DNA of 64,000 nucleotides from Terriglobia bacterium (GTDB lineage: Bacteria > Acidobacteriota > Terriglobia > Terriglobales > Acidobacteriaceae): NCBI GenBank assembly GCA_020072815.1, contig JAIQGE010000007.1:1-64000 (forward strand). Direction: 5' to 3'. Below the pieces are notes generated by a model that was given only the letters and a program-made list of their open reading frames with translations, had not been told where the DNA came from and did not search any database. Position numbers and translations under genes: made by a program. This document shows, in pieces, positions 33,889 through 44,413 of the stretch; position 1 is the first letter of the stretch, and every line of letters starts with the position of its first letter.

Positions 33889-35358
33889 TCACGCCAGGGC
33901 CAGCTTCTCTTGTTTGTCTTTTTCCAGCGCCAGCGGCAGGCCAAAGGAAAACACTGACCCTTGTCCAAGCTGGCTGGTGACTTCGATGCGCCCGTTATGG
34001 GCTTCCACAATGGCCTTGACGATGGCCAGTCCCATACCCGTGCCTTGTACGCGAAACCGCTGGCTCTGGCCGCGATAGAATTTGTCGAAGATCATGGAGC
34101 GTTCCAGGTCGTCAATGCCGGCGCCGCGGTCGGCCACGCTGGTGACCAGCCGGTCGCCGCGGACCTCGCTGCTGATGAAGATCGGCGTTCCTTCGGCCGA
34201 GTACTTCGACGCATTTTCCAGCAAGTGCTGCAAAACTTTCTTGATCCATCCCACGTCCATCTGTACGGCCGGCAGGCGCTCCGGCAGGCGGACCTCAACC
34301 GTATGGCTGGCCGTGACGTGCTTGGCCTCCGCCAGCGCGGCGTCAATGGCTTCACGAATCTGGTGCGGCCCGAGCGACAGCTTGACTTCATGCGCGTCCA
34401 GTTGCGCCATCTCCACGGCTTCGCCCACCAGGCGATTCAACCGGTCGCTTTCTTCATCAATCACCGCGAGCAGGTCCTGCTGCTGCTCGTCGTTAAGGCT
34501 GGCGCCGGAGCGCAGCGTAGTCACAGACGCTTTGATGGCGGTGAGCGGCGTGCGAAACTCGTGCGTCACCGAATCCAGCAGCGCCGAGCGCAGACGCTCG
34601 CTTTCCCGCGACGCCGCGGTATGCGCCAGGTCTTCCACCGCGCGCGCCCGCTCAATGGCCGTGGCAATCAGGCTGCCGATGGCTTCCAGCGTCTCGCGGG
34701 AAGGAATCACGCCGCTCACGGCAAAAGCCCCCACGGTCCGTATGCCCATGCGCACCGGAGCCACGGCCAAGTGGCGTTCCGCGCTGATCATCAGTTCCCC
34801 GCGGACGGCCGCATCGCGCAAGTCGTCGGCGGGAATTTCCTGGCGTTCCGGGTCGGACCGGTAGACCTGGTCCTTGCTGGTCACGTACAGCGCCGCGTGC
34901 GTCGCCCCAAAAGTTTCGGTCACAAAGCCCGGGACGGATTTCAGAACTTCGAGAACGTTGTCGGCGACCAGCAGTTGCTGGCCGAAGACGTACAGCCGCT
35001 CCACGTCTTGCCGGCGGCGATGCGCTTCCGCCGTCTGTTTGCGCGCCCGTTCGGACAAGTTACTGGCCAGAACGGAAGTGAAAAAGAATGCAAACAACGC
35101 CACCCAGTTCTGATTGTCATTGATGGTCAGCTTCCCCACCGGCGGCAGAAAAAAGAAGTTGAAGCACAGCGCCGCCACCAATGACATAGGCAGCGCGTAG
35201 CGCAGTCCCCAGGCCGCGGCCACCGTCAAGATCGCCAGCAAAAACGTCACCGCCGCCGTGGTGGGATTGACGTGCAGCAATTTCACGTATACAAGAACGA
35301 TCAGCGCCACCATGGCGGCGCACGCCAGCGCGCGCAGTGCTGAACGAAACAGTTTCAC
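33889..35358 (-). CDS. kdpD: KdpD-type sensor histidine kinase half (DUF4118-GAF-HisKA-HATPase)
   Basis: A 489-residue protein from GTG 35358; longer antisense readings belong to other frames. Residues 5-100 are four short membrane helices of the KdpD type (ending ALCFNFFFLPPVGKLTIND), then a GAF-like domain, the phosphoacceptor HisKA box SVTHEFRTPLTAIKAS and a complete HATPase (NASKYSAEG, DRGAGI, GTGMGLAIVK). It lacks the cytoplasmic KdpD/Usp sensor, which is encoded head to head at 35410. It senses potassium or osmotic stress with its divided partner. Confidence 0.85.
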   Translation of the reverse strand: MKLFRSALRALACAAMVALIVLVYVKLLHVNPTTAAVTFLLAILTVAAAWGLRYALPMSLVAALCFNFFFLPPVGKLTINDNQNWVALFAFFFTSVLASNLSERARKQTAEAHRRRQDVERLYVFGQQLLVADNVLEVLKSVPGFVTETFGATHAALYVTSKDQVYRSDPERQEIPADDLRDAAVRGELMISAERHLAVAPVRMGIRTVGAFAVSGVIPSRETLEAIGSLIATAIERARAVEDLAHTAASRESERLRSALLDSVTHEFRTPLTAIKASVTTLRSGASLNDEQQQDLLAVIDEESDRLNRLVGEAVEMAQLDAHEVKLSLGPHQIREAIDAALAEAKHVTASHTVEVRLPERLPAVQMDVGWIKKVLQHLLENASKYSAEGTPIFISSEVRGDRLVTSVADRGAGIDDLERSMIFDKFYRGQSQRFRVQGTGMGLAIVKAIVEAHNGRIEVTSQLGQGSVFSFGLPLALEKDKQEKLALA

Positions 35359-35409
35359 GCGCTGATTGTATCGTGGATCAAAGTCCGAGAGCCGCTTGAG
35401 GAGTTTGCC

Positions 35410-36530
35410 GTGCCCAAAACGCCCGAACAATGGCTGGAGCAGGCCGCGCCGGAAAAGAAGGCCGGCATCCTCAAGCTGTTTCTTGGCTACGCTCCCGGCG
35501 TGGGCAAGACCTACAACATGCTCAGCGAAGCCACGCGCCGCAGCAAGCGCGGAGAGGACGTGGTGGTGGGCGTGGTGGAGACCCACGGTCGCAAAGGCGT
35601 GAACGAACTTCTGGGCCAGCTTGACGTGGTCCCCCGCCGCGCGCTGGAGTACAAAGGCACCGTGTTCCAGGAGATGGACGTGGACGCCATCCTTGCCCGC
35701 AAGCCCCAGGTCGTGCTGGTGGACGAACTGGCGCACACCAACATCGAAGGCAGCAAGCACGCCAAACGTTATGAAGATGTGCTGGAAATCCTGGAAGCCA
35801 GGATTGACGTGCTGGCCACCATGAACATCCAGCATCTGGAGAGCGTGACGCCCACCGTCCAGAGCATCACCGGCATCACTGTGCGTGAAACCGTGCCGGA
35901 CTGGGTGCTGGAGCGCGCCAATGAAGTTGTGCTGGCTGACCTGACGCCGGAAGCGCTGCAGACCCGCATGCGCCGCGGCGATATCTACCCAGTGGAGCGC
36001 GCGGAAAAAGCGCTGAGCAACTTCTTCCGTCCCGGCAACCTGCTGGCGTTGCGCGAACTGGCCCTGCGGCACGTCACGCACTCGGTGGACCGCAGCCTGG
36101 AATCGTATCTCCAGCGCAAGCACATTGATCAGAACTGGGGCGTGAGTGAGCGCGTGGCGGTGTGCATCAGCTCCAATCCCGCTTCGCAGCAGATCATCGC
36201 CCGCGGCGCGCGCATGGCCCAGGGGCTGGACGCGGAGTTTTACGTGGTCCACGTGGAGCGCGGTGAAGGCCGCACCGAAGAGCGCGATCGCAGCTTGCTG
36301 GCCAACATCCGTTTTGCCGAAAACCTGGGCGCTAAAGTAGTCCAACTGGAAGGCGCCACCGTGGCCACCACCGTCGCTGACTTTGTTCGCGAACAAAAAA
36401 TCACCCAGGTCATCTTTGGCCGCTCCGCCGTCCACGGCTGGAAAAAATATCTTTACCTGGGCGCCATCCATCGCTTCCTGATGAACGCGCCGCAGGTGGA
36501 CGTCCACATCGTCAACCAGGAAAGCGACTG

Positions 36531-36531
<1 letters not shown>
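35410..36531 (+). CDS. kdpD: KdpD N-terminal sensor protein (KdpD ATP-binding plus Usp domain)
   Basis: A 373-residue protein starting at GTG. Residues 20-230 are the KdpD domain with Walker A GYAPGVGKTYNML, VVVGVVETHGR and VDELAHTNIEGSKHAKRYED; residues 250-370 are a universal-stress-like domain (VCISSNPASQQIIARGARMA). It has no membrane or kinase part. It is the N-terminal half of an ordinary KdpD, separated and inverted relative to the kinase half by 51 bases. Its stop overlaps the start of the response regulator gene. Confidence 0.87.
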
Positions 36532-37232
<701 letters not shown>

Positions 37233-37244
37233 ATTGGGCGTAAC

Positions 37245-37490
37245 TCAGCAACCGCAGGGCTTGCTTTCGTTGAGGTCTTCAATCGGCGTGGACATGGCCA
37301 GCGACTCGTACGTGCACTTGAAATTGATGTCGTCGCAAAGGGCAAGATTGCCTTGCGGATCGCGCACCAGCCAATCTCCTCTTTCCGCGTGCAGAATACC
37401 TGTTTCGGTGCGAACTTCAGTTTGTTCCGCCACCTGGACGGCTTCTACCACCAGCGGTTTAATGCTTCTGTACAACATGGTGTCAACCAC
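37245..37490 (-). CDS. Small conserved protein with GDWLVRD motif
   Basis: An 81-residue protein convergent with kdpE. The pattern ILHAERGDWLVRDPQGN followed by CDDINFKCTYESL resembles small domains with P-G-D-x-x-V and a C-terminal F-x-x-T-Y-E found in many bacteria and phages. It ends in CGC. No function is known to me. Confidence 0.6.
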   Translation of the reverse strand: MVDTMLYRSIKPLVVEAVQVAEQTEVRTETGILHAERGDWLVRDPQGNLALCDDINFKCTYESLAMSTPIEDLNESKPCGC

Positions 37491-37585
37491 TCCTGGGCAA
37501 ATTGCCCAGTTACATTAGACGAAACCGCTCATAAGGATTGCATTGGCGAAGCATCAATCTTTTGTAAGGACGCGCGGCTCCAGCC

Positions 37586-37625
37586 TTATAAAACATTGAT
37601 GGATTGCTTACCGTCTCCTTATGCC
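37586..37625 (+). promoter_or_regulatory. Conserved upstream element of the kdp region (copy A)
   Basis: TTATAAAACATT, 19 bases, then CCTTATGCC. The same two blocks with identical spacing occur at 38732-38771, each about 85-102 bases before a small membrane-protein gene. The first block also recurs before the second porin (40889). A shared promoter or regulator-binding site is likely. Confidence 0.5.
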
Positions 37626-37689
37626 GAATGTAGTCAACTGATCTTCTTCCCGAGTGCCATCCAAGAGGCCGCGGGAACTGGAGTCGGTC

Positions 37690-37968
37690 ATGACGTTGTT
37701 TATGGTTCTTATGATGGTCAGTTTTCTGGCCGTCCTCGCCATGCTTTGGTGCTTCAGAGGTTTTACCCGCGAGCTGAAGCAGGGAAGGAAGCCGATCGGG
37801 CTGTTGGTGCGCGTGGATGATGGCGCAACAGCGCACAAGAGGATCGTGAGCGTCAAAGTTGTGCGTCCTGCGCCGCGATCCATCAAGCCCGCTGCCACCC
37901 CGGCTCGCGCCCGGGTTTCTAGCGCAGCCACGGTGATCGGGCTGGCCATCTTGTTGGGATCGCGCTGA
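37690..37968 (+). CDS. Small membrane protein (LWCFRGFTREL type)
   Basis: A 92-residue protein. Residues 1-20 are a membrane helix (TLFMVLMMVSFLAVLAMLWC), followed by FRGFTRELKQGRKP and a basic tail with a second weak hydrophobic end (ATVIGLAILLG). The segment LWCFRGFTRELKQ matches LWCLLGFSQELRR in the gene at 38828, so the two are diverged paralogues under similar upstream elements. Function unknown; both lie in the Kdp region. Confidence 0.55.
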   Translation: MTLFMVLMMVSFLAVLAMLWCFRGFTRELKQGRKPIGLLVRVDDGATAHKRIVSVKVVRPAPRSIKPAATPARARVSSAATVIGLAILLGSR

Positions 37969-38266
37969 AAAGCCGTACGCCCTTCATCCGGTGGATTTCT
38001 CCAGGATAGGCCCGCCTGCGCAGGATGGCGGGCGTCCTCTTACCACCATCGCCAGACGGAGATTCCCGCTCAGAGGCGTAGCCTGCGCGGTGATCACCAA
38101 CGGCTGTCCTGCCCGCAGGCGACCTATAACCACTCCGAATAGCGATCATAAATAGTTTCAATTTCCCAACTGGATTCTTACGGGATAAGGTAGCGTCCAA
38201 CTATTGCTGCGGCCAGCGAGTGCCCGAGAATCGGGGTCCGCTGGCCATAGTCAATCGGAGGGATGC

Positions 38267-38596
38267 ATGAAAAGACGTATGTTGGCTGGTCTTGCGGTCG
38301 TCCTTGCGTTGTCATCAGTGGTCGCGGCGCAGAGAAGCACCAAGCCCGGCCCGGCAACGGGAATGAAAGTGTTCGCCATCTCGGGCGAGGTTCGCGATAA
38401 CGGAAAGTCCCTTATCAGCGACGAGATCAACAAGTGGACCGTGGACAACGCAGACACTCTCAAAGGCCGGGAGGGCGCCTACCTCACAGTGCGGTGCCAC
38501 GTGGACCCAGACAAGCACACGATTCACGTGATTTCGATCAATCCTCAGATGGAAGCGCGCACTACCCGGCTCGGGGACTCGGCTTTCCGGCGCTAG
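38267..38596 (+). CDS. Small secreted protein
   Basis: A 109-residue protein with a GGAGGG ribosome site and a signal peptide (MLAGLAVVLALSSVVAAQ). The mature part is a compact hydrophilic domain: MKVFAISGEVRDNGKSLISD, then GAYLTVRCHVDPDKHTIHVI. Small secreted proteins of this kind are common in this group, but I cannot assign a function. An AT-rich element similar to the kdp-region motif (ATAAATAGTTTCAATTTCCC) is about 110 bases upstream. Confidence 0.6.
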   Translation: MKRRMLAGLAVVLALSSVVAAQRSTKPGPATGMKVFAISGEVRDNGKSLISDEINKWTVDNADTLKGREGAYLTVRCHVDPDKHTIHVISINPQMEARTTRLGDSAFRR

Positions 38597-38731
38597 CGCC
38601 GGGCAAACTCCTGCGTAAGCGGGGCCGGCCAATATTCTTTGTTGGTCTTAAGGCCTTAGCTCGCTTGCTGTTTTCGCCAGCCAAGCGTCTTTCCCGCAAC
38701 CACCGTTCATTCCGCGTGCGTCAATCCGCCT

Positions 38732-38771
38732 TTACAAAACATTTACGTTTTCCCAATTCCTTCCTTATGCC
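38732..38771 (+). promoter_or_regulatory. Conserved upstream element of the kdp region (copy B)
   Basis: TTACAAAACATT, 19 bases, CCTTATGCC: same blocks and spacing as copy A. It also continues with TACGTTTTCCC, similar to TATGTTTCC in copy C (40901-40909). Confidence 0.5.
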
Positions 38772-38827
38772 TGATCTTGTGCAATGACTCTTGCGCGCTG
38801 CTCTCACCTTTGAGAATAGCGAGCAGG

Positions 38828-39088
38828 ATGTGGGCAATGCTTCTTTCAGGCTTCATCATTGGTTGCGCCGCTTTAGCGACTCCGTTCCTGCTGTGGTGCC
38901 TTCTGGGTTTTTCCCAAGAACTACGCCGTTACCAGGGCAGCGCTGCTTCCCTGGTGTGCGTCGAGCGCTGGGCCCCTTCGCGCTTCAGCTATGGCGGCCA
39001 TGTTGTCGAAATCACACGGACACGAAAGCGAACCGCGCGAGCATCCAAGCAGCAGGCTCCTGGAACCCCGCCAGGCCGTTCCGCTTGA
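38828..39088 (+). CDS. Small membrane protein, paralogue of 37690
   Basis: An 86-residue protein with a first membrane helix (MLLSGFIIGCAALATPFLLW) followed by CLLGFSQELRRYQG and a basic C-terminus. It shares the LWC-x-x-GF-x-x-EL core with the 37690 product and has an equivalent upstream element. The start among several Met codons is uncertain. Confidence 0.5.
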   Translation: MWAMLLSGFIIGCAALATPFLLWCLLGFSQELRRYQGSAASLVCVERWAPSRFSYGGHVVEITRTRKRTARASKQQAPGTPPGRSA

Positions 39089-39201
39089 CTTCAGTATGGC
39101 GCTCTCGCCAACAAATATCGCTCAGCGATGGGACGTTGGTGGAAAGTTGCGCCGCGAGACAGAGTCAACACACGTTTCTTACAGAAAGGTTGGCATTCAT
39201 C

Positions 39202-40860
39202 ATGAAAACGAGACAAAGGCGATGTGCGGCCACCAGTGCCTGCGCTGTCGCCATTCTGATCGCAATTTGCTTGTGCACGGTCGCTCCACGTGTTCATGCC
39301 CAGACCACAGTGGCTGACAACAAAGCGGCTGGCTTGCCCGCCGCTTCTTCCAGCTCTGTTGCTGCAGCGCCGGGCGCGCCCAACACGAATGCTGAAGTTC
39401 TGGAAGAACTCGCAAGGATGCGGGCGCGCATTCAGGAACTGGAGGCCATGCTCAAAGCCCAGGGTGTTTCCACTGCTGCCGGGACACCGTCAAATTCGCC
39501 GTCGCCTGCGAGGGACGCGAATTTTGTAAGCGTGTCCGCAGCGCGTCCTGCGTCGCCCAGCATTGCTCCCCAGGCGGCCACGCCGGAAGTCAAGAAACCG
39601 GCCGACCCGTTCGCCTTCGCCGACTTCACCTGGCTCAACGGCAACGCGCGCACCAAAGAAGCGGCTTTCGATTCAAAATTCTTTACGCCGGAAATCCGCG
39701 CAGACGTTGATTACATCTACGACTTCAACCATCCTTCCGATAACACCATCGGCGGATCGAGCGAAGTGTTTCGCGCCAATGAGTTCCAACTCACACAGTT
39801 GGGCGTGGGCGGCGACTTTCACTATGACAACGTGCGCGCCCGCCTGATGACCCAGTTTGGCATGTACTCGGTCACCACGCCGCGCAATGACGCCAGTCCC
39901 GGACGCGGCCAGTGGGACCTGGCTGGCGCTTACCGCTATATTTCCGAGGCCTACGGCGGGTATCACTTCAACGTGATGCATGGAATCAACGTGGACGCCG
40001 GCATCTTCATGTCGTACGTTGGATTGTTCAGCTACTACAACTTCGACAACTGGGCCTACCAGCCTTCGTATGTATCTTCCAACACGCCCTGGTTCTTCAA
40101 TGGACTCCGGGTGCAGTTTTTCCCCACGGACAAACTGAAGATCGAACCGTGGCTCACCAACGGATGGCAGTCCTACGGCAGGTTCAACCACCGGCCGGGT
40201 GTCGGCGGCCAGATCCTGTGGCGTCCAAACGGGAAGTGGTCCATTCTCGGCAACCAGTACGCTCTGGGCAGGGACGCATTGGGCGTGTCTGGCCGCACCC
40301 GCTGGCACACTGACGACAGCATTCAATACAAGTATTACGACCGCCCGGACAACTTCATCAGCAAGGCAGCATTCTCCCTTACCGGTGATGCCGGCTGCGA
40401 AAGTGGCGGCGGCGTAAGCTGCTTCGGCAACGGCAAGAGCGGTCCCAAGCAGAGCTTTCTGGGCTACATGATCTACAACCGGCTTTGGTTCCACAAAGAC
40501 CTGTACGCTGTGACCTTGGGCGGCGGGGCCATCAACAATCCCGGACGTTACTTGGTGCTGCTGCCGCCCATCAACGGCGCAACGGCCTTCTCCGGGACGC
40601 CCTACTTCACCGAGAGCCCCGGTGATCCCTACAAAGCCTGGGACGCGTCCGCGACCTTTGACTGGATGCCCAGCCAATACATTACGTTCCGCTCGGAGTA
40701 CAACCATCGCGCGGCCAATGTGCCGTACTTCTCCGGCTCCGGCGGAATCACCCCTGCGGGCGGAAACCAGGGCGCGCCCGGCTCCTTGGTCACCGGTTTC
40801 ACCCCCGATCTGCGCAAGCGGGAAAACCGGCTGAACATGGCCATTCTGGTTAAATTCTGA
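39202..40860 (+). CDS. Outer-membrane beta-barrel porin
   Basis: A 552-residue protein with a signal peptide ending HAQ (about residue 33), an Ala/Pro-rich linker with a short coiled coil (VLEELARMRARIQELEAML) that probably trimerises or binds peptidoglycan, and then alternating aromatic strands ending in VKF, the C-terminal phenylalanine signature of outer-membrane barrels. It resembles the OmpL-like porin-2 family. It is upstream of kdpFABC and may provide ion passage across the outer membrane. Confidence 0.75.
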   Translation: MKTRQRRCAATSACAVAILIAICLCTVAPRVHAQTTVADNKAAGLPAASSSSVAAAPGAPNTNAEVLEELARMRARIQELEAMLKAQGVSTAAGTPSNSPSPARDANFVSVSAARPASPSIAPQAATPEVKKPADPFAFADFTWLNGNARTKEAAFDSKFFTPEIRADVDYIYDFNHPSDNTIGGSSEVFRANEFQLTQLGVGGDFHYDNVRARLMTQFGMYSVTTPRNDASPGRGQWDLAGAYRYISEAYGGYHFNVMHGINVDAGIFMSYVGLFSYYNFDNWAYQPSYVSSNTPWFFNGLRVQFFPTDKLKIEPWLTNGWQSYGRFNHRPGVGGQILWRPNGKWSILGNQYALGRDALGVSGRTRWHTDDSIQYKYYDRPDNFISKAAFSLTGDAGCESGGGVSCFGNGKSGPKQSFLGYMIYNRLWFHKDLYAVTLGGGAINNPGRYLVLLPPINGATAFSGTPYFTESPGDPYKAWDASATFDWMPSQYITFRSEYNHRAANVPYFSGSGGITPAGGNQGAPGSLVTGFTPDLRKRENRLNMAILVKF

Positions 40861-40888
40861 TTCTTAAGACGAGTGGACGGCAGCGTCT

Positions 40889-40912
40889 TTATAAAACATT
40901 TATGTTTCCAGA
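40889..40912 (+). promoter_or_regulatory. Conserved upstream element of the kdp region (copy C)
   Basis: TTATAAAACATTTATGTTTCC, matching the first block of copies A and B, placed 97 bases before the second porin start. The CCTTATGCC block is not conserved here (GGGTATTGC instead). Confidence 0.45.
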
Positions 40913-40987
40913 AAGTTTTTGCGGGTATTGCAGTTGCAAACCATTTAACTTGGTTCGCCAGATGGTAACGCCATCTCGAGCCAAGTT

Positions 40988-42400
40988 ATGCATTCACAAT
41001 TCACGCTTTCTCGTTTTGTCTACTGGAGTCTGGCCATGCTAATGCTATCGGGATTTGGCTTGATCGGCACGCCGATGCACGCGCAAAGCTCCGGCTCCTC
41101 TGATTCGGAAGTCCAGCAGCTTCGCGAACTGGTGCTCAAACTGCAATCGCGGATTGAACAGCTCGAGAAAAATCAGGCTTCCAATCCTCAACCGGCCAAA
41201 GAAACTGCCGTCACTCCAAGCCAACCGGCCGCAGCAAAGCCTGACGGCCAGTCCATCGCCAAGGAAGACCGCGCGGTGCTCGATTTCTTTCGCGGTACAA
41301 CCATCAACGGCTCGCTGGACGGCTACTACGCTTACAACTTCAACCAGCCGATCGGCCGCGTCAACCTCCTCCGCGCTTACGACGTGAGCAGCAACAGCTT
41401 CAGTCTGAACCAGGCCAATCTGATCATTGAGCGCGCGCCGGACCTTGACGCCAAGCGGCGCTACGGCGTGCGGCTGGATTTCCAGTATGGCCAGGCGACG
41501 GAAACCTTGCAGGGCAGCGCCGCCAACGAACTGCGGCCGCAGACTTACCGTCCGCTGTTCCAGGCTTACGGGACGTACGTGTTCCCCGTGGGCAGCGGCC
41601 TTACCGTTGATTTCGGCAAGTGGGCCAGCGCGCTGGGATTTGAGAACAACTACACCAAAGACCAGATCAATTACTCGCGTTCCTATTACTTCAATTTTCT
41701 GCCGTTCTACCACATGGGTTTCCGGGCCGGTTACAACCTCAGTCCGAAAATCAATTTCACTTACTGGCTGGTGAACGGCGCGCAGCAAACCGAAGACTTC
41801 AACGGCTTCAAATCGCAAGCGTTTATCTTCACCGTGAAGCCGCGCAGCACCGTCTCCTGGAACCTGAACTACTATTTTGGCCAGGAGCAGCGCGACGTGC
41901 TGGCGGTCTTGAATCCCGGCTTGCCCGCGGGTCCAACCCAGCCTGGACTGCCGGTAGCGAACATCACTCCCACGCCCAACGGACGCCAGCACATCCTGGA
42001 CACATACGTCAGTTGGAACGCGACGTCGAAATTGACATTGGGGGCAGAAGCCGACTACGTGATCAACCGGGTGTTCAGCAGCTCCGCGCCTGCGCGGGTG
42101 ACTGGCGGCGCCGCGTACGTTCGTTATCAATTCACGCCTAAGTTCGCGCTGGCCGCGCGCGGCGAGTACCTGTCCGACCGCGGCGGCCTGTTCAGCGGCG
42201 TGACCCAGGCGCTCAAGGAATCCACGGCCACGGCGGAATACAAGTTTGCCGACGGTTTCCTGGCGCGCATGGAATGGCGCCGCGATTTCTCCAATCAACC
42301 ATTCTTCCTTACCGACGTACCGAACGTGCTGAAGAAGGAACAAAACACCGCCACGTTGGGCCTGATCTGGTGGTTTGGCCAGAAGCAAGGCTCCTGGTAG
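40988..42400 (+). CDS. Outer-membrane beta-barrel porin (OmpL-like), first gene of the kdp run
   Basis: A 470-residue protein with signal peptide (ending MHAQ), a coiled-coil segment (EVQQLRELVLKLQSRIEQLE), Gln/Pro/Ala linker and a barrel with YYAYNFNQPIGRVNLLRAYD and repeated aromatic strands, ending in QGSW. It is of the same type as the previous porin but not closely similar. Only 21 bases separate it from the small membrane gene leading into kdpF, so co-expression with Kdp is likely. Confidence 0.75.
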   Translation: MHSQFTLSRFVYWSLAMLMLSGFGLIGTPMHAQSSGSSDSEVQQLRELVLKLQSRIEQLEKNQASNPQPAKETAVTPSQPAAAKPDGQSIAKEDRAVLDFFRGTTINGSLDGYYAYNFNQPIGRVNLLRAYDVSSNSFSLNQANLIIERAPDLDAKRRYGVRLDFQYGQATETLQGSAANELRPQTYRPLFQAYGTYVFPVGSGLTVDFGKWASALGFENNYTKDQINYSRSYYFNFLPFYHMGFRAGYNLSPKINFTYWLVNGAQQTEDFNGFKSQAFIFTVKPRSTVSWNLNYYFGQEQRDVLAVLNPGLPAGPTQPGLPVANITPTPNGRQHILDTYVSWNATSKLTLGAEADYVINRVFSSSAPARVTGGAAYVRYQFTPKFALAARGEYLSDRGGLFSGVTQALKESTATAEYKFADGFLARMEWRRDFSNQPFFLTDVPNVLKKEQNTATLGLIWWFGQKQGSW

Positions 42401-42421
42401 GCGCTTTGATGAGGTCTGCAA

Positions 42422-42508
42422 ATGTTTGACCTGTTGATGATTGTCTTCACGTTTGTGTTCTTTACCGTCGCCATCGCCTATACGGTCGCGTGCGACAAGC
42501 TGAAGTAG
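42422..42508 (+). CDS. 28-residue membrane peptide ahead of kdpF
   Basis: ATG-initiated, one hydrophobic helix (LLMIVFTFVFFTVAIAYTVA) and a short charged end (CDKLK). It lies between the porin and kdpF with tight spacing. Tiny extra genes in this position occur in other kdp operons of this bacterial group, from general knowledge. It may be an additional stabilising subunit like KdpF. Confidence 0.6.
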   Translation: MFDLLMIVFTFVFFTVAIAYTVACDKLK

Positions 42509-42517
42509 AGGCCAACT

Positions 42518-42607
42518 ATGAACCTCGAAAACATTTTGATGCTGGCCATCACCGCGTTGCTGATGGTCTACCTGATCTACGCGCTGCTGCGTCCGGAGAA
42601 ATTCTGA
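42518..42607 (+). CDS. kdpF: Potassium-transporting ATPase subunit KdpF
   Basis: A 29-residue single-helix peptide (NILMLAITALLMVYLIYALL) ending RPEKF, normal in length and ending for KdpF, which stabilises the KdpABC complex. Its stop overlaps the start of kdpA (TGATG). Confidence 0.85.
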   Translation: MNLENILMLAITALLMVYLIYALLRPEKF

Positions 42608-44400
42608 TGACGCTCAACGGTTGGTTGCAAATCCTGTTCTTCTTTGTCGTGGTTCTTCTCGTGGCCAAGCCCATGGGGATTTTCATGACCAAGGTCTTCT
42701 CCCGCGAGCGCACCTTCCTGGACCCGGTCATGCGCCCGGTGGAGAAGCTGCTCTACAAGCTCACCCGCGTGGATGAAGACCGCGAGATGCGCTGGACGGA
42801 ATACTCCATCGCCATGCTGCTGTTCAGCGGCGTCTCCATGCTGGTGCTGTACCTGCTGGAACGCACGCAACAATGGCTGCCGCTCAACCCGCAGAAGTTC
42901 GCGGCGGTCGCGCCCGATCTGGCCTTCAACACTGCTGCTTCCTTCACCACCAACACCAACTGGCAGTTCTATACCGGCGAGCAGGTGATGAGCTACCTCA
43001 CGCAGATGGCGGGGCTGGCCTATCACAACTTTGCCTCCGCCGCCGTTGGCATGGCGCTGGCCGTGGCTTTCATCCGCGGCATTGCGCGCCGCGAAAAAGA
43101 CACCCTGGGCAACTTCTGGGTGGACACAACGCGTGCGGCTTTGTGGGTGCTGGTACCGATTTCGTTAGTGGCCGCTCTGCTGCTGGTCTCGCAAGGCGTG
43201 ATTCAAAACTTCAAGCCCTACGACACCGTAAAGCTGGTTGAGCCGCAACAGGTCCAGAAAACCGGTCAGGACGGCAAGCCGGTCGTGGACAAAGACGGCA
43301 AACCGGTGATGGACACCGTCACCGACCAGGTCATCGCGCAGGGTCCGTTTGCCTCCCAGGAGGCCATCAAGGAACTGGGCACCAACGGCGGCGGCCCTCT
43401 GAACGCCAACAGCGCGCATCCGTTTGAGAACCCCACGCCGTTCAGCAATTTTTTGGAGATGGTGCTGATCTTCGCCATCCCGGCCGGCCTCACCTACACC
43501 CTGGGGCGTATGACCGGATCGCAGAAGCACGGCTGGGCGGTGTTCGCGGCCATGGCTGTGCTGTTCTTTGCCGGCGTGACCACTGCGTACTGGGCGGAAA
43601 CCCGGGGAAATCCTCTGCTGGCAGGAGTGAATCAGCAGAGTTCGGCGATGCAGCCCGGCGGCAACATGGAAGGCAAGGAAGTCCGCTTCGGCATGGCCAA
43701 CTCCGCCCTGTTTGCCACCGTCACCACCGACGCCAGCTGCGGCGCGGTCAACGGTATGCATGATTCCTTCACCCCGCTGGGCGGCATGGTGCCGCTGGTC
43801 AACATCATGCTGGGTGAGATTGTCTTTGGCGGCGTGGGCGCCGGCATGTACGGAATCCTGATTTTTGTTGTGGTGTCCGTCTTCATTGCTGGCCTCATGG
43901 TCGGCCGCACGCCCGAATATCTGGGCAAAAAGATCGAAAGCTATGACGTGAAGATGGCCATGCTGTACGTGCTCATCTTCCCGCTGGCGATCCTGGTGCT
44001 GTCGGCGCTGTCGTCCCTGCTGCCTTCGGGACTTGCGACGCTGAACAACGGCGGGCCGCACGGGCTGTCAGAGATCCTTTACGCGTTCACCTCCGGCACG
44101 GGGAACAACGGTTCCGCCTTCGCCGGCCTGGGCGGCAACCGCTGGTACAACCTGGCAATGGGGTTCACCATGCTCATCGGCCGCTTTCTGATGATCGTGC
44201 CCATGCTGGCGGTGGCCGGCAGCCTGGCCAAGAAGAAGATTGTTCCGCCTTCGCCGGGGACGTTCCCGGTGACCACTCCGCTGTTCACCGTGCTGCTGGT
44301 GAGCGTGATTTTGATCGTCGGCGCGCTGACCTTCTTCCCGGCGCTGAGCCTGGGACCGGTCCTGGAACACCTGCTGATGCATGCAGGAAAGACTTTCTAA
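42607..44400 (+). CDS. kdpA: Potassium-transporting ATPase subunit KdpA
   Basis: A 597-residue channel-like subunit with about ten membrane helices. All four selectivity-filter loops are canonical: [45 protein letters not shown] and [15 protein letters not shown] lysine/aspartate-rich loop ([17 protein letters not shown]) is inserted before the second filter loop. It selects K+ for the KdpB pump. It overlaps kdpF and is followed by kdpB after 13 bases. Confidence 0.94.
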   Translation: MTLNGWLQILFFFVVVLLVAKPMGIFMTKVFSRERTFLDPVMRPVEKLLYKLTRVDEDREMRWTEYSIAMLLFSGVSMLVLYLLERTQQWLPLNPQKFAAVAPDLAFNTAASFTTNTNWQFYTGEQVMSYLTQMAGLAYHNFASAAVGMALAVAFIRGIARREKDTLGNFWVDTTRAALWVLVPISLVAALLLVSQGVIQNFKPYDTVKLVEPQQVQKTGQDGKPVVDKDGKPVMDTVTDQVIAQGPFASQEAIKELGTNGGGPLNANSAHPFENPTPFSNFLEMVLIFAIPAGLTYTLGRMTGSQKHGWAVFAAMAVLFFAGVTTAYWAETRGNPLLAGVNQQSSAMQPGGNMEGKEVRFGMANSALFATVTTDASCGAVNGMHDSFTPLGGMVPLVNIMLGEIVFGGVGAGMYGILIFVVVSVFIAGLMVGRTPEYLGKKIESYDVKMAMLYVLIFPLAILVLSALSSLLPSGLATLNNGGPHGLSEILYAFTSGTGNNGSAFAGLGGNRWYNLAMGFTMLIGRFLMIVPMLAVAGSLAKKKIVPPSPGTFPVTTPLFTVLLVSVILIVGALTFFPALSLGPVLEHLLMHAGKTF

Positions 44401-44413
44401 GGGGAGCAATCGA

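Noticed and set aside
35359-36507. Long minus-strand open frame continuing upstream of the 33889 kinase
   Set aside because: It is antisense to the well-supported KdpD sensor gene and has His/Gln-rich composition typical of antisense frames; the kinase starts at GTG 35358.
41045-42421. 458-codon minus-strand frame opposite the second porin
   Set aside because: The plus-strand porin has signal peptide, coiled coil and barrel strands; the antisense frame has no domain.
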